Assembly (NCBI GenBank): GCA_030760725.1
Contig: JASWHV010000017.1
Location: 8,348,959 to 8,412,958 of the forward strand
DNA: 64,000 nt
Reading direction: 5' to 3'
Origin: Neostapfia colusana
Taxonomy: Eukaryota > Streptophyta > Magnoliopsida > Poales > Poaceae
Shown here: one piece after another, positions 23,301-33,237 of the stretch
How positions within the stretch are numbered: the first letter of the stretch is position 1
Layout: each line of letters begins with the position of its first letter
Translations under genes and position numbers: made by a program
The notes under the pieces: model-generated
Databases searched by the model: none
What the model saw: the letters and a program-made list of their open reading frames with translations, nothing else
Told to the model about the DNA's origin: nothing

Positions 23301-26300
23301 ACTATACTCACTGGCAAAAAAGGAACCATTACGTTAAGCAGCGGTTACCAATAAGAATGTGGACTCTAAATAGAAGTCCGATTGCAAAGCAGCAATGCAA
23401 CAGAGTACAATTTCACAGGGTTTTGAAATTATGCATCATAAGAACTGAATAGCCATGGTGAAAAACTTGCAGAAGTACAGAAACAGTCTTACGTATCAAT
23501 CCTGTCCATTGCCGAAATTATTAAGTCACGGAACTCCAAGGGCATGCTGGAAATTGCATATGGAGACTTGTTTCTCTCAAGGGTGGATAAGGTAATCCAT
23601 GTCTCATCTTTTGATATCTCCTTAGTAGTTGCCCGCATCCATGAACAAAGCCGTAGAATGTAAAGCTTTGTCATTTCAAAATGAAGGGCATGCAACATTT
23701 TAACTGCCATGATTTTCAACATGTTCAGGATACCAAAAGAAAGTTACAGTTTTTTAAGAAGTGCTAATCAAGTGATCATACCAGCACTTGGAGATGAATC
23801 CTTTCCTTCGAGAGTCTGACAGGCCTTAGCTATTTCTTTTATTGTATCACCCATGTATGGACATAGAATGTTGCATTCCTCAAAATCACGGAAGGTATTC
23901 TGCACCTGGTGATGTCAAAGCATGTTTATTCACAAATACAATCAGGTATTAACAGGTAAATTTCATGGTTCAAGGTCAAAATTTCAAACCAATCACTAGT
24001 AGTACCTTGGTGTCAAAAGCAGATATAGTAGCCTGAACCATACTAGCGACTTCATCAAGGGTATGGTTTGTGTACTTTGCTTCACCTTTATCATCAGTTT
24101 TAGCTGCACCTGGCTTTGCATTCATGTCAGAATCAGAAACCATATTCCCAGCAGTTGCCTACAAAAAAACATTTATGGTTAGCAAAACCACGTAAGCCTT
24201 TCTATTTTTTAAGAAAAACAGTACAGCATGGCTAATTCTCAAGGTGATAATTAAAGCAAGCAGTTCAACACTTTCATTTTCAGGGTTAAATTTTCTGGGC
24301 TCAGCACAGCGATGTGCATTGCCACAAGAACCAATAAATGTTGCAAGCCATCTAGTTATATCATGAACTATTTAAATTTTTTCTGAAATGTAACTAATAA
24401 AACTCTGCCTGTTTGTACCTTTGCAAATTTTCCACTGAAGACAGACAATGCTAATCTCCAGAAAGCTGGAACATGCTGGATAAGCACAGCAGTTAGCCTA
24501 CGAATGTAAATGGCCCTTAAACTATCAGCTTCTTCAGCCATAAAGTTTGCTGACAAATGATCTGCTTGGGTGGAATCACTGACAGGAGCATCAACTTCCA
24601 GCTAAAACATACAAAAGGAAGAAGGTGTGGTTATGTTAACATGGGAAAGGCATAAGTGTCATTCAAATACCAACAGAAGATAATCAAACATGAGCTATGC
24701 TGAACAATAGAAAGTATTTTGCTCACAGATTTATTTGAATCTTGTTGCAACTGCCTCCACTTTGAATCAGATAGCACTTTCTCTCGTATTTTATTTTGCA
24801 AAACCTCCATTCTTGCTTCATGATCTAGAGTGCACTTTTCAAACAATCCATGAATCCTGCTATTCTGATAGGAAATAATAAGATGTAAGTATATAGATAA
24901 TACAAACAGAACAGTTATGGAAGAGGTTGGGTCACAGACAGGTAAGTTAACAATAAGAAAATTTTAGTTACATTTTAGCACACATCTTTAGATTAAAGCT
25001 TAACCTGAATACTTAGATAATGCCACACTGGATCAGTCTCAGGTTCCAACTCCAACAGTAGACGAACGATGTTCTCAAGCTGAATGATAATTGATAAGGA
25101 GAAGGTCAGTAATCAAACAGATTAAAATCATCAGATAACTTCAATTTAAAAACATATACACGTAATTAAGTACTAGTAATTAACATGTCTAATTTAGAGA
25201 TGCAGTATCCTACTATCATTCATAAAATGTCCTACAATACTGCCATGCAGGTGTCCTACTTCTGCTCAAAAGTCTTTAAAGCGAAATTCATAAGCTGAAC
25301 CATCTTGAACTATCAAAAAAAGACAAAATGAAGGTAAGTTCTAGACGTCCCAGAGATAATATTATAGACACATTCCACTAACCTCAGCAAGATCAAGATG
25401 AGGATCCTCCATTGATTTATAAAGCATGCCCCTGAATTCCTGCATCACCTTTTCCACTTCCTCGAGTACACGTTTTAGTATCCCCACCTGCAGATTGTTG
25501 TATACACATAGTAAACATATTGATTTATTGAATGCACTAAGTCTAAATATCGTGGCTTATGGTGCCTAAGAACAAATGATGAGGCCATAAGCTAAAGTGT
25601 TGAAACTCTCATGTGTGTTACATCAGTGCAGAACTATCCATAATTTTCAGCGACAAACAGAGAACAAAACTGAACAGCCAAAAATACAAGTGAGACAATT
25701 CACAAAAGGACTCAAGTATTTGTATGGTACATCACTAAACCTAATGTTTCTAAGAGCTTTTCATGAATCAACAATGCTCAGTGATATTTGCATGCAGAGT
25801 GGATTAGATATGTGATACATATGTAAGAGATTGAGCATAAAATAGAGAACACAAAATAACCAAAAGTGAACCTTAATAAAATTTACTGTTATATATGTAA
25901 ATGGTGACAATGATGTAAAATGCAGCCCCACCAAGGTCTGGTAAATCCATATGAACTGTAGTTTCTTGCCGGCACTTTAGGTCCTATATAGGTAAGATGA
26001 CTTCCTCCTGTATATACATATGCTCAGTTCAATGCATTTTACCATCATACATGTACATTTGATTTGATGTCTCTCCTGTTTATATGCTTTAGCTTTCTGC
26101 AGCTCATGGACTGTGCCAATATGCAAAAAAAAGGGGCATACCCAGTGCCGAAGGCTCCCACACCACACATGTGGGGTCTGGGGAGGGGTTATTCCTAGAC
26201 AGCCTTACCACTGCTTTTGCAGAGAGACTGGATCAAACCCAAAACCTCAGGACACAAGTGGAGACACAATACCACTGCGCCAGGTCCGTCCTTCACTATG

Positions 26301-29300
26301 CTAATAAGCACTGAACTAGTATTAGAGGGGGGAATAGGAGATACTCAATGGCGCTTACGCCTTAAGAATCCTGAGAGGGATCACATGTTTGTGGCACTTA
26401 AATGAAATCCTGAGGCTCTCAGTGAAAGCTGGAACTGTGGTTGATTATGGACAGATTACATAACTAAACACAGATCCCGTCCCATCCCATATTCCCATGT
26501 CCTTTTGGATAAAAGGTGCACATAACATAGATTGCGAGGATGGCGTACACGTGAAGGAAGAACAATTGATTTTGCTTTTTGGTACTCCCTGACAGCAAGG
26601 TCATATTCTCCCTTTCTAATGTTCCCACGGATAGCACTTGGTAAATTAAATAATGTCCGGAATCTCTGAAGCATTCCCTGAACTGATCTGATCTTTTCAG
26701 CTTGGGCCTGTGCCAGGAGGTATACTTTAGTGCACTCAAGAAGGAATGCTACAGCAATGGTGTACAGATCAAGAAGTAGTAGTTTTAGACAAAGCTCAGT
26801 CTTTATACCTGCCTCTCAAATAGAGGCTCAAATGCACGATTTGCCACACCATTAATTTTATGTGTGACTGCATACAAGTGGGCAGTGCCTGCACCTTCAG
26901 GATCCTCCTCTATCTGTCTCAGTTTCGACTCAATGTCTGCACAGCAACTGAGTGTATTACAAAGAGATGCAAACAACACGAGATCATGAACATTTAGCTG
27001 CAATATGAACTAGCCTGACGAAGAATACCATCTATTGTAGTTTTGCACGAGACAAAACAATCAAAGTTCTCCTTGACTAGCTGTTTTTTCTGCTGTGTTC
27101 TGCCTTTCAGATCAGTTTTCAACGTGAGAGCCCCAGCCTCTAAGTCAGCAGCACTTGTGTCTTTGTGAACCCAAGAAAGGAAAACCTTGGGATCAAAATT
27201 TGGAGAGGAATATATAACCTTGTCTGTAAAAGTTCAAAAATAAGCATCTTATTAAATATGGACACAACACAAAAAAGATCCATAAAAATGTCAGGCATAC
27301 CTCGCAAACTGGGGTCTAAACCTTGGGACTTCTCCCTGGAAACTGGAGAACTTACTGAAGCATCAGTGATCAATCGTAGTGACTTATTATCCATCACACT
27401 GTTAAGGTAATCAATATTATTCAATCATGAAAGGGAAGTGGGCATGGGATGATAATAATCTTAATTTGGCTTAAATAATTGACACTGTCTCTTATTCTAT
27501 TGACCGTATCGCATGGGTGGAAGACAGTGCACAAAGCTACAGCAAAAATGTATACAACAATAGTACTTGTAATAAAATAATACCGATATGAAAGAATAAA
27601 AAATCAACTAAGGCCTTTTTGGCCCAAGTTATTGCCCAATTTGGCCACTTGGCTTCTAAAGAAGCTGAAGAAAACCACTTAATCACTTGGCTTTTAAAGA
27701 AGCTGATGCAGCCTCCATAAAAGAAGCCAAGAGCTTATCCTTCCCAGCTTATATAGTCTCCCCTGTATCACCCCACCCATTCCATCACTGCAGCTCAGAT
27801 ATTAGACCAGCATGACAGCAGGATGCTGGTCAGGACTTTGATGATGAGAAGCCTCTGAAGAGGAATAAGTAATCTAGTGAAATGAGCTGAAAAGGTTGCG
27901 TTTTATGCAAAATGGTGCTTCAATATGCAAGAAGGAGCATTATGAGGAGCTTGTTTTCCATATAAAGTCTTTCTTAAGTGGTAAGGCTATTGATCAAAAG
28001 TATGAATGTATGATCATATAAATATTTACCCGAGGCCCAAGGGATCCAAAACCTCAACTCCTCTTGGTAAAGTTTGGACACTTGTGAGTGCCTTTCGAGC
28101 TGCTGCTGCTGCTGCTGCTTTCTGATCAAGCTCTTGCACACTAGGCGTTGCCCTTGCTTCACGCATTTCTCGAACTCTACGAGCAAGCTGAATGGAGCAG
28201 ACAGACAAAAATTAGATATGCTGAGCATCTGTATTAAAACTTAAAAATTGTACTATAGCAGGGTAAATAAAATATCTATTTGGTAACGATTATCTGGAGG
28301 GCGCAGATATTGATGATCATTAGCAAATAAAAACTCGACATTAATCAGACAAGGCAACTAAGCTAGAGATTGTCTGGGAGATAGTCCAATAGTCCACGGT
28401 AATATGACACCATACTAATGTGTCATTTCACCATGACTCGAAATATTTGATACATGTCACTATATTAGCTAATTGAATTCAAGATAGAAGAAAATCTGGT
28501 CAGCTTTATTCCCTCTGTTCATCCATTTATAACCCTACCACACGGTACTGCCCAGGAATCCCCAGGAACTATAGCTGATATGTAATGGCTGTAAGTAGAG
28601 CATTGCGTGTCACACAACCAAAGAGGCGTAAAACATCAGTTATATTTTATGTTAATGCATCCTCAACTTCTGAATCTCATGTTGATATCAGACAGGATGA
28701 ATCAATTGAGTGCACCAAAGCAGCATTCAGAGTCCATGCCAACAGACGAGTTCAAGCACTAATGCACTATCCATAAGTTCAGACTGCCTAACAGGCAGGC
28801 TTTCCCTCTGCAGTACCATAACTGACACATGCATTCAAATTGGTCAGGATAGGCTACTGGAATTCGCAATGGTGAATCAAAAGTACCAACACATGCTTCA
28901 CACCACCACGTGGTAGCTAAATTAAGCGATCAAGGACGATTCCAGCCTGCTAAACAAGCGCAGGACCTGATCATCAAAACGTGCGATCTTCCACGACCTA
29001 AGCATGCGCGGCAACCAGCAGCCCCGGAGATCGAGATCTCGCGGAGCCCCCGTACCTCTTCCTCGTTGACGCGCTTCCAGCTCCGGGGCTCGTCGTCGTC
29101 CAAGTCCCCGTCGTCCCTCGAAGCTGCCCTCCGCGCGCCGGCGCGCCCGCCCCCGCGGGGCGGCGGGGGCCCGCGGTCGCGGGGGGCATTGTCCTCTTCG
29201 CCGGAGGATATGGAGAGCAGCTCGACTTCGGAGTCCTCGTCCTCGTCGCCGCCGCGGCTGGGCTGGCGCGCCCTCGCGGGGGCGCCCCCGGCCCGGGAGC

Positions 29301-29454
29301 TGCCGCCGCGAACGTTGGGCGCGGGCGGGCGGACGAGGTTGACCACGGGCTTGCTAGCGGCGGGCGGGCGCTGGTGGCTGAGGTCCCGCGCCGCCTGCTC
29401 CTGCAGCGCCATCTGGAGGAGCTCGTCCTCGTCGACGTCGCTGTCGCTCGCCAT
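8325..29454 (-). CDS. SEC5: Exocyst complex component SEC5, complete, 21 exons
   Basis: Exons on the minus strand: 29056-29454, 28030-28187, 27301-27398, 27029-27223, 26809-26936, 26549-26707, 25383-25487, 25005-25079, 24727-24864, 24419-24601, 24006-24158, 23782-23905, 23493-23703, 12910-13025, 12581-12806, 12378-12471, 11075-11152, 9990-10046, 9028-9177, 8741-8950, 8325-8570. Every junction is GT-AG and the phases match, giving 1100 residues, close to Arabidopsis SEC5A. The N-terminus is acidic (MASDSDVDEDELLQMALQEQ) and low-complexity, with a seven-Ala run in exon 2. Family blocks include IEEDPEGAGTAHLY, ANRAFEPLFERQ, LQRFRTLFNLPSAIRG and KGEYDLAVREYQKAKSI. SEC5 is a core subunit of the octameric exocyst that tethers secretory vesicles to the plasma membrane. 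Intron 13 (13026-23492) is swollen by nested transposons, but its donor and acceptor still pair in phase. Confidence 0.95.
9924..9965. mobile_element. 42-bp truncated SINE-like tail with 20-bp target duplication
   Basis: The insert CCGACCCCAACAGGCTTGGG... ending in repeated TTG is the 3' end of a plant tRNA-derived SINE. It is flanked by the exact 20-bp repeat ATAATAAAAAGAAATTGAAG at 9904-9923 and 9966-9985. Long target duplications with 5' truncation are typical of LINE-machinery retroposition. The inner duplication touches the SEC5 exon 18 donor (GT at 9988-9989). Confidence 0.75.
10374..10926. mobile_element. hAT-type MITE nested in the SINE
   Basis: This 553-bp insert starts CAATGTTTTCAAATCGG and ends GACTTAAAAACATTG, imperfect terminal inverted repeats. 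It is flanked by the 8-bp duplication ATTTCTGC (10366-10373 and 10927-10934), the size made by hAT transposases. The interior has a GC-rich block (about 10560-10760) and an alternating TG/GC microsatellite. No transposase is encoded, so it is non-autonomous. Confidence 0.82.
10762..10860. repeat. TG/GC microsatellite
   Basis: Runs of (TG)n, TGCG and (CG)n occur inside the hAT-type MITE in SEC5 intron 17. Confidence 0.9.
11735..12125. repeat. Possible transposon-derived segment in SEC5 intron 16
   Basis: The sequence changes abruptly to a block rich in CGCCTTA and AAGCGACG motifs (11755-11895). It then has a tail AATGAACCAAACACATCCTTAG, an ending common in grass MITEs. I could not pair termini or find target duplications, so the class is open. 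Confidence 0.35.
12537..12558. repeat. (GA)n microsatellite in SEC5 intron 15
   Basis: About eleven AG units just downstream of the SEC5 exon 15 donor region (minus strand), within the short intron 12472-12580. Confidence 0.95.
12979..13317. repeat. About 165-bp tandem duplication spanning SEC5 exon 14 acceptor
   Basis: Sequence from 12979 to about 13143 is repeated from about 13144 to 13317 with a constant 165-bp offset near its start and roughly 90-95% identity by eye. It includes the motifs ATGTCAAAAGACTT, AGATTAAGAATCATACTG and TATCAAGAGCCTGTTC. The unit contains the 5' part of exon 14 and its acceptor (exon begins 13025), so a second acceptor-like site lies at 13191-13193. Confidence 0.9.
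13918..14575 (-). repeat. Outer copia 3' LTR
   Basis: 658-bp LTR. A TATA-like GCTATATATACAAG (minus strand) lies near 14333-14346. Repeated GGGCCAGG/GGCCGGCC GC blocks lie at 14435-14565. The polypurine tract is the complement of 14576-14585. Confidence 0.92.
14571..17861 (-). pseudogene. Outer copia pol remnant (integrase, RT, RNase H)
   Basis: Integrase core residues appear at 17001-17495 (LVHGDICGP, DRGGEFTS, TPYTPQQNGVVERRN). After frame changes near 16850-17000 the frame 14571-16847 is open for 758 codons with the integrase tail, RT (WVFKVKKDEHGEVVKHKTRLV, YGLRQAPRAWN, the YVDDLVITG catalytic block) and RNase H (SCEAEYIAAAQ, SKHIDVKYHYIRE). Stops occur at 17820-17822, 17628-17630 and 17715-17717. 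Each differs from the inner copy by a change consistent with C-to-T decay. The last stop falls in the first bases of the LTR. Confidence 0.92.
17862..18404 (-). repeat. Inner copia 3' LTR
   Basis: 543-bp LTR beginning TGTTGGAAATCC and ending GTCACCCGACA on the plus strand. It contains a run of G at about 18200-18212 beside a TATA-like TATATAAACAGG (minus). The adjoining polypurine tract is identical to that of the outer element. Confidence 0.92.
18405..20752 (-). pseudogene. Inner copia pol remnant (pre-integrase, RT, RNase H)
   Basis: The frame 19883-20698 carries the pre-integrase region (LISVGQLDEDGYSI, RWHELYGHVGFQTLRKL, with a His/Cys zinc motif ending CETCLVRKQ). It then jumps straight into the Ser/Pro-rich integrase tail, so the D-D-E core is absent. 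A TAG at 19883-19885 separates it from an open 495-codon frame (18395-19882) holding RT with YVDDLVITG and RNase H. Confidence 0.92.
20753..21130 (-). repeat. Inner copia 5' LTR, truncated
   Basis: 378 bp matching the other inner LTR with about five substitutions by eye. About 165 bp of its U5 side is missing. The junction CAAGCTGG/AACAGATCGG lies near 20750 and shares short microhomology with LTR sequence. The poly-G run is longer here (about 20921-20938). Confidence 0.9.
21131..22251 (-). pseudogene. Outer copia gag and protease N-terminus, interrupted
   Basis: The frame starts at 22251 (MSSTPTSSGSAISHG) and runs to the inner insertion at 21135. It contains a gag domain (ALDILVNAVLPEMITTIG, QLRKEFEDAVF), a CCHC zinc knuckle CRKCGKKGHWAREC at 21409-21450, and the protease active-site block WYLDTGATNHMTG. 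The frame itself has no stop before the insertion point. Confidence 0.92.
22281..22293 (-). other. Outer copia primer binding site (initiator Met tRNA)
   Basis: The minus strand reads TGGTATCAGAGCC, complementary to the 3' end of plant initiator methionine tRNA. It lies four bases inside the 5' LTR, which confirms element polarity. Confidence 0.93.
22298..22965 (-). repeat. Outer copia 5' LTR
   Basis: 668-bp LTR matching 13918-14575. It has one short extra copy of an AGGTGGGGAACAG-type segment and a shorter C run by the TATA region. Confidence 0.92.
26124..26299 (-). mobile_element. tRNA-derived SINE in SEC5 intron 6
   Basis: The minus strand starts with a tRNA-like head: a box A-like CTGGCGCAGTGG near 26275-26286 and a box B-like GGGTTTGATCC near 26227-26237. 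It ends in a T-rich tail (A run at 26125-26132 on the plus strand). I could not define target duplications with certainty. Confidence 0.65.
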
Positions 29455-32400
29455 GGCCGGGGGTGCCGGGGCTCGGATCTGGCCGGGAGGACGAGCGAGG
29501 AGAGCGTGTTTGTTGTGTTGATGGAAGAGAGGAGAGGGATTTTTTCGTTCCGGGACGGACGCTGTCGATGGTCTTCAATCTGCGCGGATCGGGGCGAGGC
29601 TGGTCCGGCTGGACCGGGTCGCCGGATCGGCTAGCTCGAAGGTGCGACAACTGAAGAGATGGTTGCCTAGAGGTATCCACCGTCCACGTCATAAAAATCT
29701 TTAGTTTGAGAAGTGAAAAGGGAAGAGGTAGAACAATGTGGGTGGTTGTTTCGTCATCCGTAGTTAAGCTTTCCACTGGCTCATGCAAAGCATTGAGTAT
29801 TTAAATTTTTATCTAGAAGCAAACTATTATCTCGTACAATGACTAGGTCATTATATAAATATTTGTTTGTGATGACGTTAAGTGACCTGGCACTAGAAAT
29901 TGAGCCGACAGCGGGCTAAATTAATAACCCAGCTCTAAATGACATGTCATGCCAGCATTTTTAGTGATCTAGCTAGTGAATAATGAAGAATAGTTTATAT
30001 GGAAATCTGTCTAAACACTATGCAAAAAAGGAAACTATGTGTTTTTGTCTTATGAACACGCAAACAACTGCTAGCCGGTAGACCAAAAAAAAAATAAAAA
30101 TTGTGCACTTCTGTAACCGGAAAGACCCTAATGTTTATCATAGCTGCCTTTTTGAAAAAATTTAATCATCAAATATTTGAGTTATATCTAACTTATCATT
30201 TGCATTTGGTTTGGTTTCACTGCAGAAAAAATTGATAAAAAATACATTAAGTATAAAATTATGTTATATCTGCAATCTATATATAGAACTAAGTAACTAT
30301 AGAATTAAATTCTCTATACTGTGTATTTAACTAGCCACCTGGCCTTTTCTATATATTTTTCATGGTTAAATTATTTAATAAAGATAAGCTATATGTGACA
30401 AGATCTACCTTATTGCATCTCTAACAGGTGATGGCATGACTTAGTTATTATACAATGAATACATGATTCATGAGTCCAATGAGAAGGACATGTGTTGATT
30501 TTCTACCAAAAAACATTATGCTATACAAATGTATAGATTTGATGTCATGTTTCGTCCTAATATGCTAATAGATGTGTTTTTATTAGAACCATGAAGCATT
30601 GCATACTAGGCCTTGGATAGCTTATTTGATTGGTATACTCTAAATTCAATTGATTAGACAAGCATGGTAAATCCACTATTATATATAGCCAAACATCTAA
30701 AAAGGAAAAAGAAACATATTGCTATGAAACCATTTGATTTTTAACAGCAAAGCATATATAAATAACTAAATGGGTAGATTGACGCGTAACAAGATAATGT
30801 TTGATTAATGTTAACGCAAAGAGCAATAGTAACAAAATACACTGCAATCACAATCAACGTAGTAGAATACTAGCTTTTTTTTGTTCATTCTCCATATTGG
30901 AATTAGAAGCGGAGAGCGCACAAACAGAGCTTGTCAAATGCCAAAACTTGACATGTCAAGATGGGTGGCGATAGGTGAAGCTCCGGTGCACCCACGTGTG
31001 CGCCACGGTAGCCACTCGCCCAATCACTAGATACAACTGCAACACTAGTCCTCGCTTGCATGCATTGTGGCCTCCAATCATCCAATTTTTGGATGGCATT
31101 GCCTATGGCTCGATGCTACAACGGATCTAGGCAAAGCAAGGAGTTTCACATCAGATCATCAATAATGGTGATATGATGGTGGAGCACTATTGCCATATGC
31201 TTTGTAGGAGGACAATTGTAAGTCAATAAAAGAAGTGTTATTGATTTTGTATTGCGTTGTAATCCAATTTCACTATTTCTATTACAAATGTCTCATACAA
31301 AACATGATCTAGTTATACCAAGCACGAGAGGTTTGCTCTAGGTCACATGTTTAGTTTGCACTATGCATGAGTTACGTAACAAAATAACAAACTAAACACC
31401 AGCAGAGTCATGAAGCTGGGATCAAATGCTCACATGCAAACCATAGTTTATAGGAACCGGAATGCACCAGGACATGCCTTAATCTACAACGTTCTTAATT
31501 TATTAGCTTGGCCGTTGGTGGCTCATAAACTCGCCCAGATAGAATTAGATTGTTGGAGTACGCAACTACGGTACTCTCTCCATCCAAAACTGATCAGCTC
31601 TATCGATGCTAATGTAATGCATGTTAAAAAACAAGAGCTCGCTTCCTTTACTTGCCAACATTGGTAAATCAGGTCAAACTGAATAACACAGACAATCTCA
31701 CTTGGCCCCACAACATACCACATGGACACATTTTCAATACAGAAAAGACAGTAACGAATAGAATGTCTATGACTACAGAAACTTTTCGCGTGTTACTATA
31801 GATTTGTCTTATAGTAGTTAGACTGTTAGAGAAAGGAAAATGAAATCTTCATTTTCAAGAGTTTGAACACCCTAATGGTGGTAGGGTGGGTTCGAGGTGA
31901 AAATTGATGCAAAATCTCACCCCACCCGTAAAATATTGTTTCTTTCAATTCATTTCAGCTAGGGATATTTTAGTCTAGTAGAATACATAATCCAATCTCA
32001 AAACCGTTCATCTAAACATCGAAAAAGCTTTTTTTTTACGAAAAAACACCGAAAGTGCTTTGGATCTCCATATCCCTAACCTCAATCCAAATCTTTATTT
32101 CGTATTGCACATCACTTTTCCAAACCCAAGCCCTACCTAAACGCCATCCTAGAGATATACTTGGATCATCGTTGGAATTTTGTTTTTTTTTACTTCGGCG
32201 TGTACTATTACTAGATGGAAGGAGTAAATGGTTAGTCTCTCCCACTCCTTCCAGTGGAGCATCTGCCCTTAATCCGGGCAAAATTAACCGAAACCGAACT
32301 AACCGAAATTCATAAAACCGGACCATGTTTTGGTTACTATTTTTATAAAATCCTTTTTTTTCTGTTTTGGTTTTTTATTTTGGTTAACCGAAGTTTATTC

Positions 32401-33237
32401 TAATACCCAACTGGCCTAGCCTAATAAACATTATCCTAAAGTAATTGAGCCCTAATCCCAACTATATTTTGTTATGAAATTGTGTTAACTTTACTATTAT
32501 TTTTATACTTAAATTTAGCTAAATATTTAAACATCTGTTTTTTATTATGTGTTGAATAAAAATATTGTTTGCTGAATTTTTCTATTAAAGTTTGATTTAT
32601 CGGTTAAAAAAACTCGTTTTTTTGTTAACTGGGGGGCTGGTTTTTACTTTTAAATGAACAATTTCGGTTTCTGTTTTGTGAAAACCGAACTTGCAACAGT
32701 CACCCTTTGCACGTATCCTTCTTTTGCCTAAACCGTCGATGGAGGCGATAAGCCGACAAGCGTTTCCGGCGGAGGCTATTCTCGTCAATTGTCACACCAA
32801 ATTCTGAAGCAGGAAATAAAACTCCATCAACCCCTTCAACGTCACTCGAAGAGCTGCCATTAGTAAATGACAAGTAGACCAGCTTCTATTATGGTCCCAC
32901 GGGTCATAAACTCGCGTAGGACCAACTCCAAACCCCAACCGCAGGAGTCGGCAGCGCGGAGAGCAGTGCCCGTAGGAGAGAGAACTTCGCATTTCTGACA
33001 CGGCCCGGACCCACCAGCTCCCCGTCGCCTCGCCGCCGCGACGACCAACCTCCTACAAATACGCCGCCACTACCCCGATGCGCCGTACCCAGATTCCACC
33101 TTCCTGTCGCGTCGTCCCTCTGTTCCTGCCTCGGGGCCTCCTCTGACGGGGGTGGTGGATAGCGCCAAACCCGCCCTAGGGTTTGGGTTCGGGCCGGATC
33201 GATCCGGCTAGGGTTCAGCGCCCGGGGCCTTGCTCCA
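29455..33237. other. Divergent intergenic region between SEC5 and MINDY
   Basis: The two genes are transcribed away from each other, so both promoters lie here. 29455-29660 is GC-rich and probably holds the SEC5 5' UTR. 33000-33237 is GC-rich and probably the MINDY 5' UTR. The middle is AT-rich without recognisable genes. 32275-32690 is bounded by TTAACCGAAACCGAACTAAC and TTCGGTTTCTG...AACCGAAC motifs, reminiscent of an old hAT-type MITE, but no target duplication is clear. Confidence 0.5.

Noticed and set aside
27600..27850. Possible MITE in SEC5 intron 2 with repeated CACTTGGCTT..AAAGAAGCTGA motifs
   Set aside because: The internal repetition is visible, but I could not find paired termini or target duplications, so no element is claimed.
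28101..28124. GCT/CTG triplet run
   Set aside because: It is a short in-frame Ala tract in SEC5 exon 2. I see no sign of an unusual expansion.
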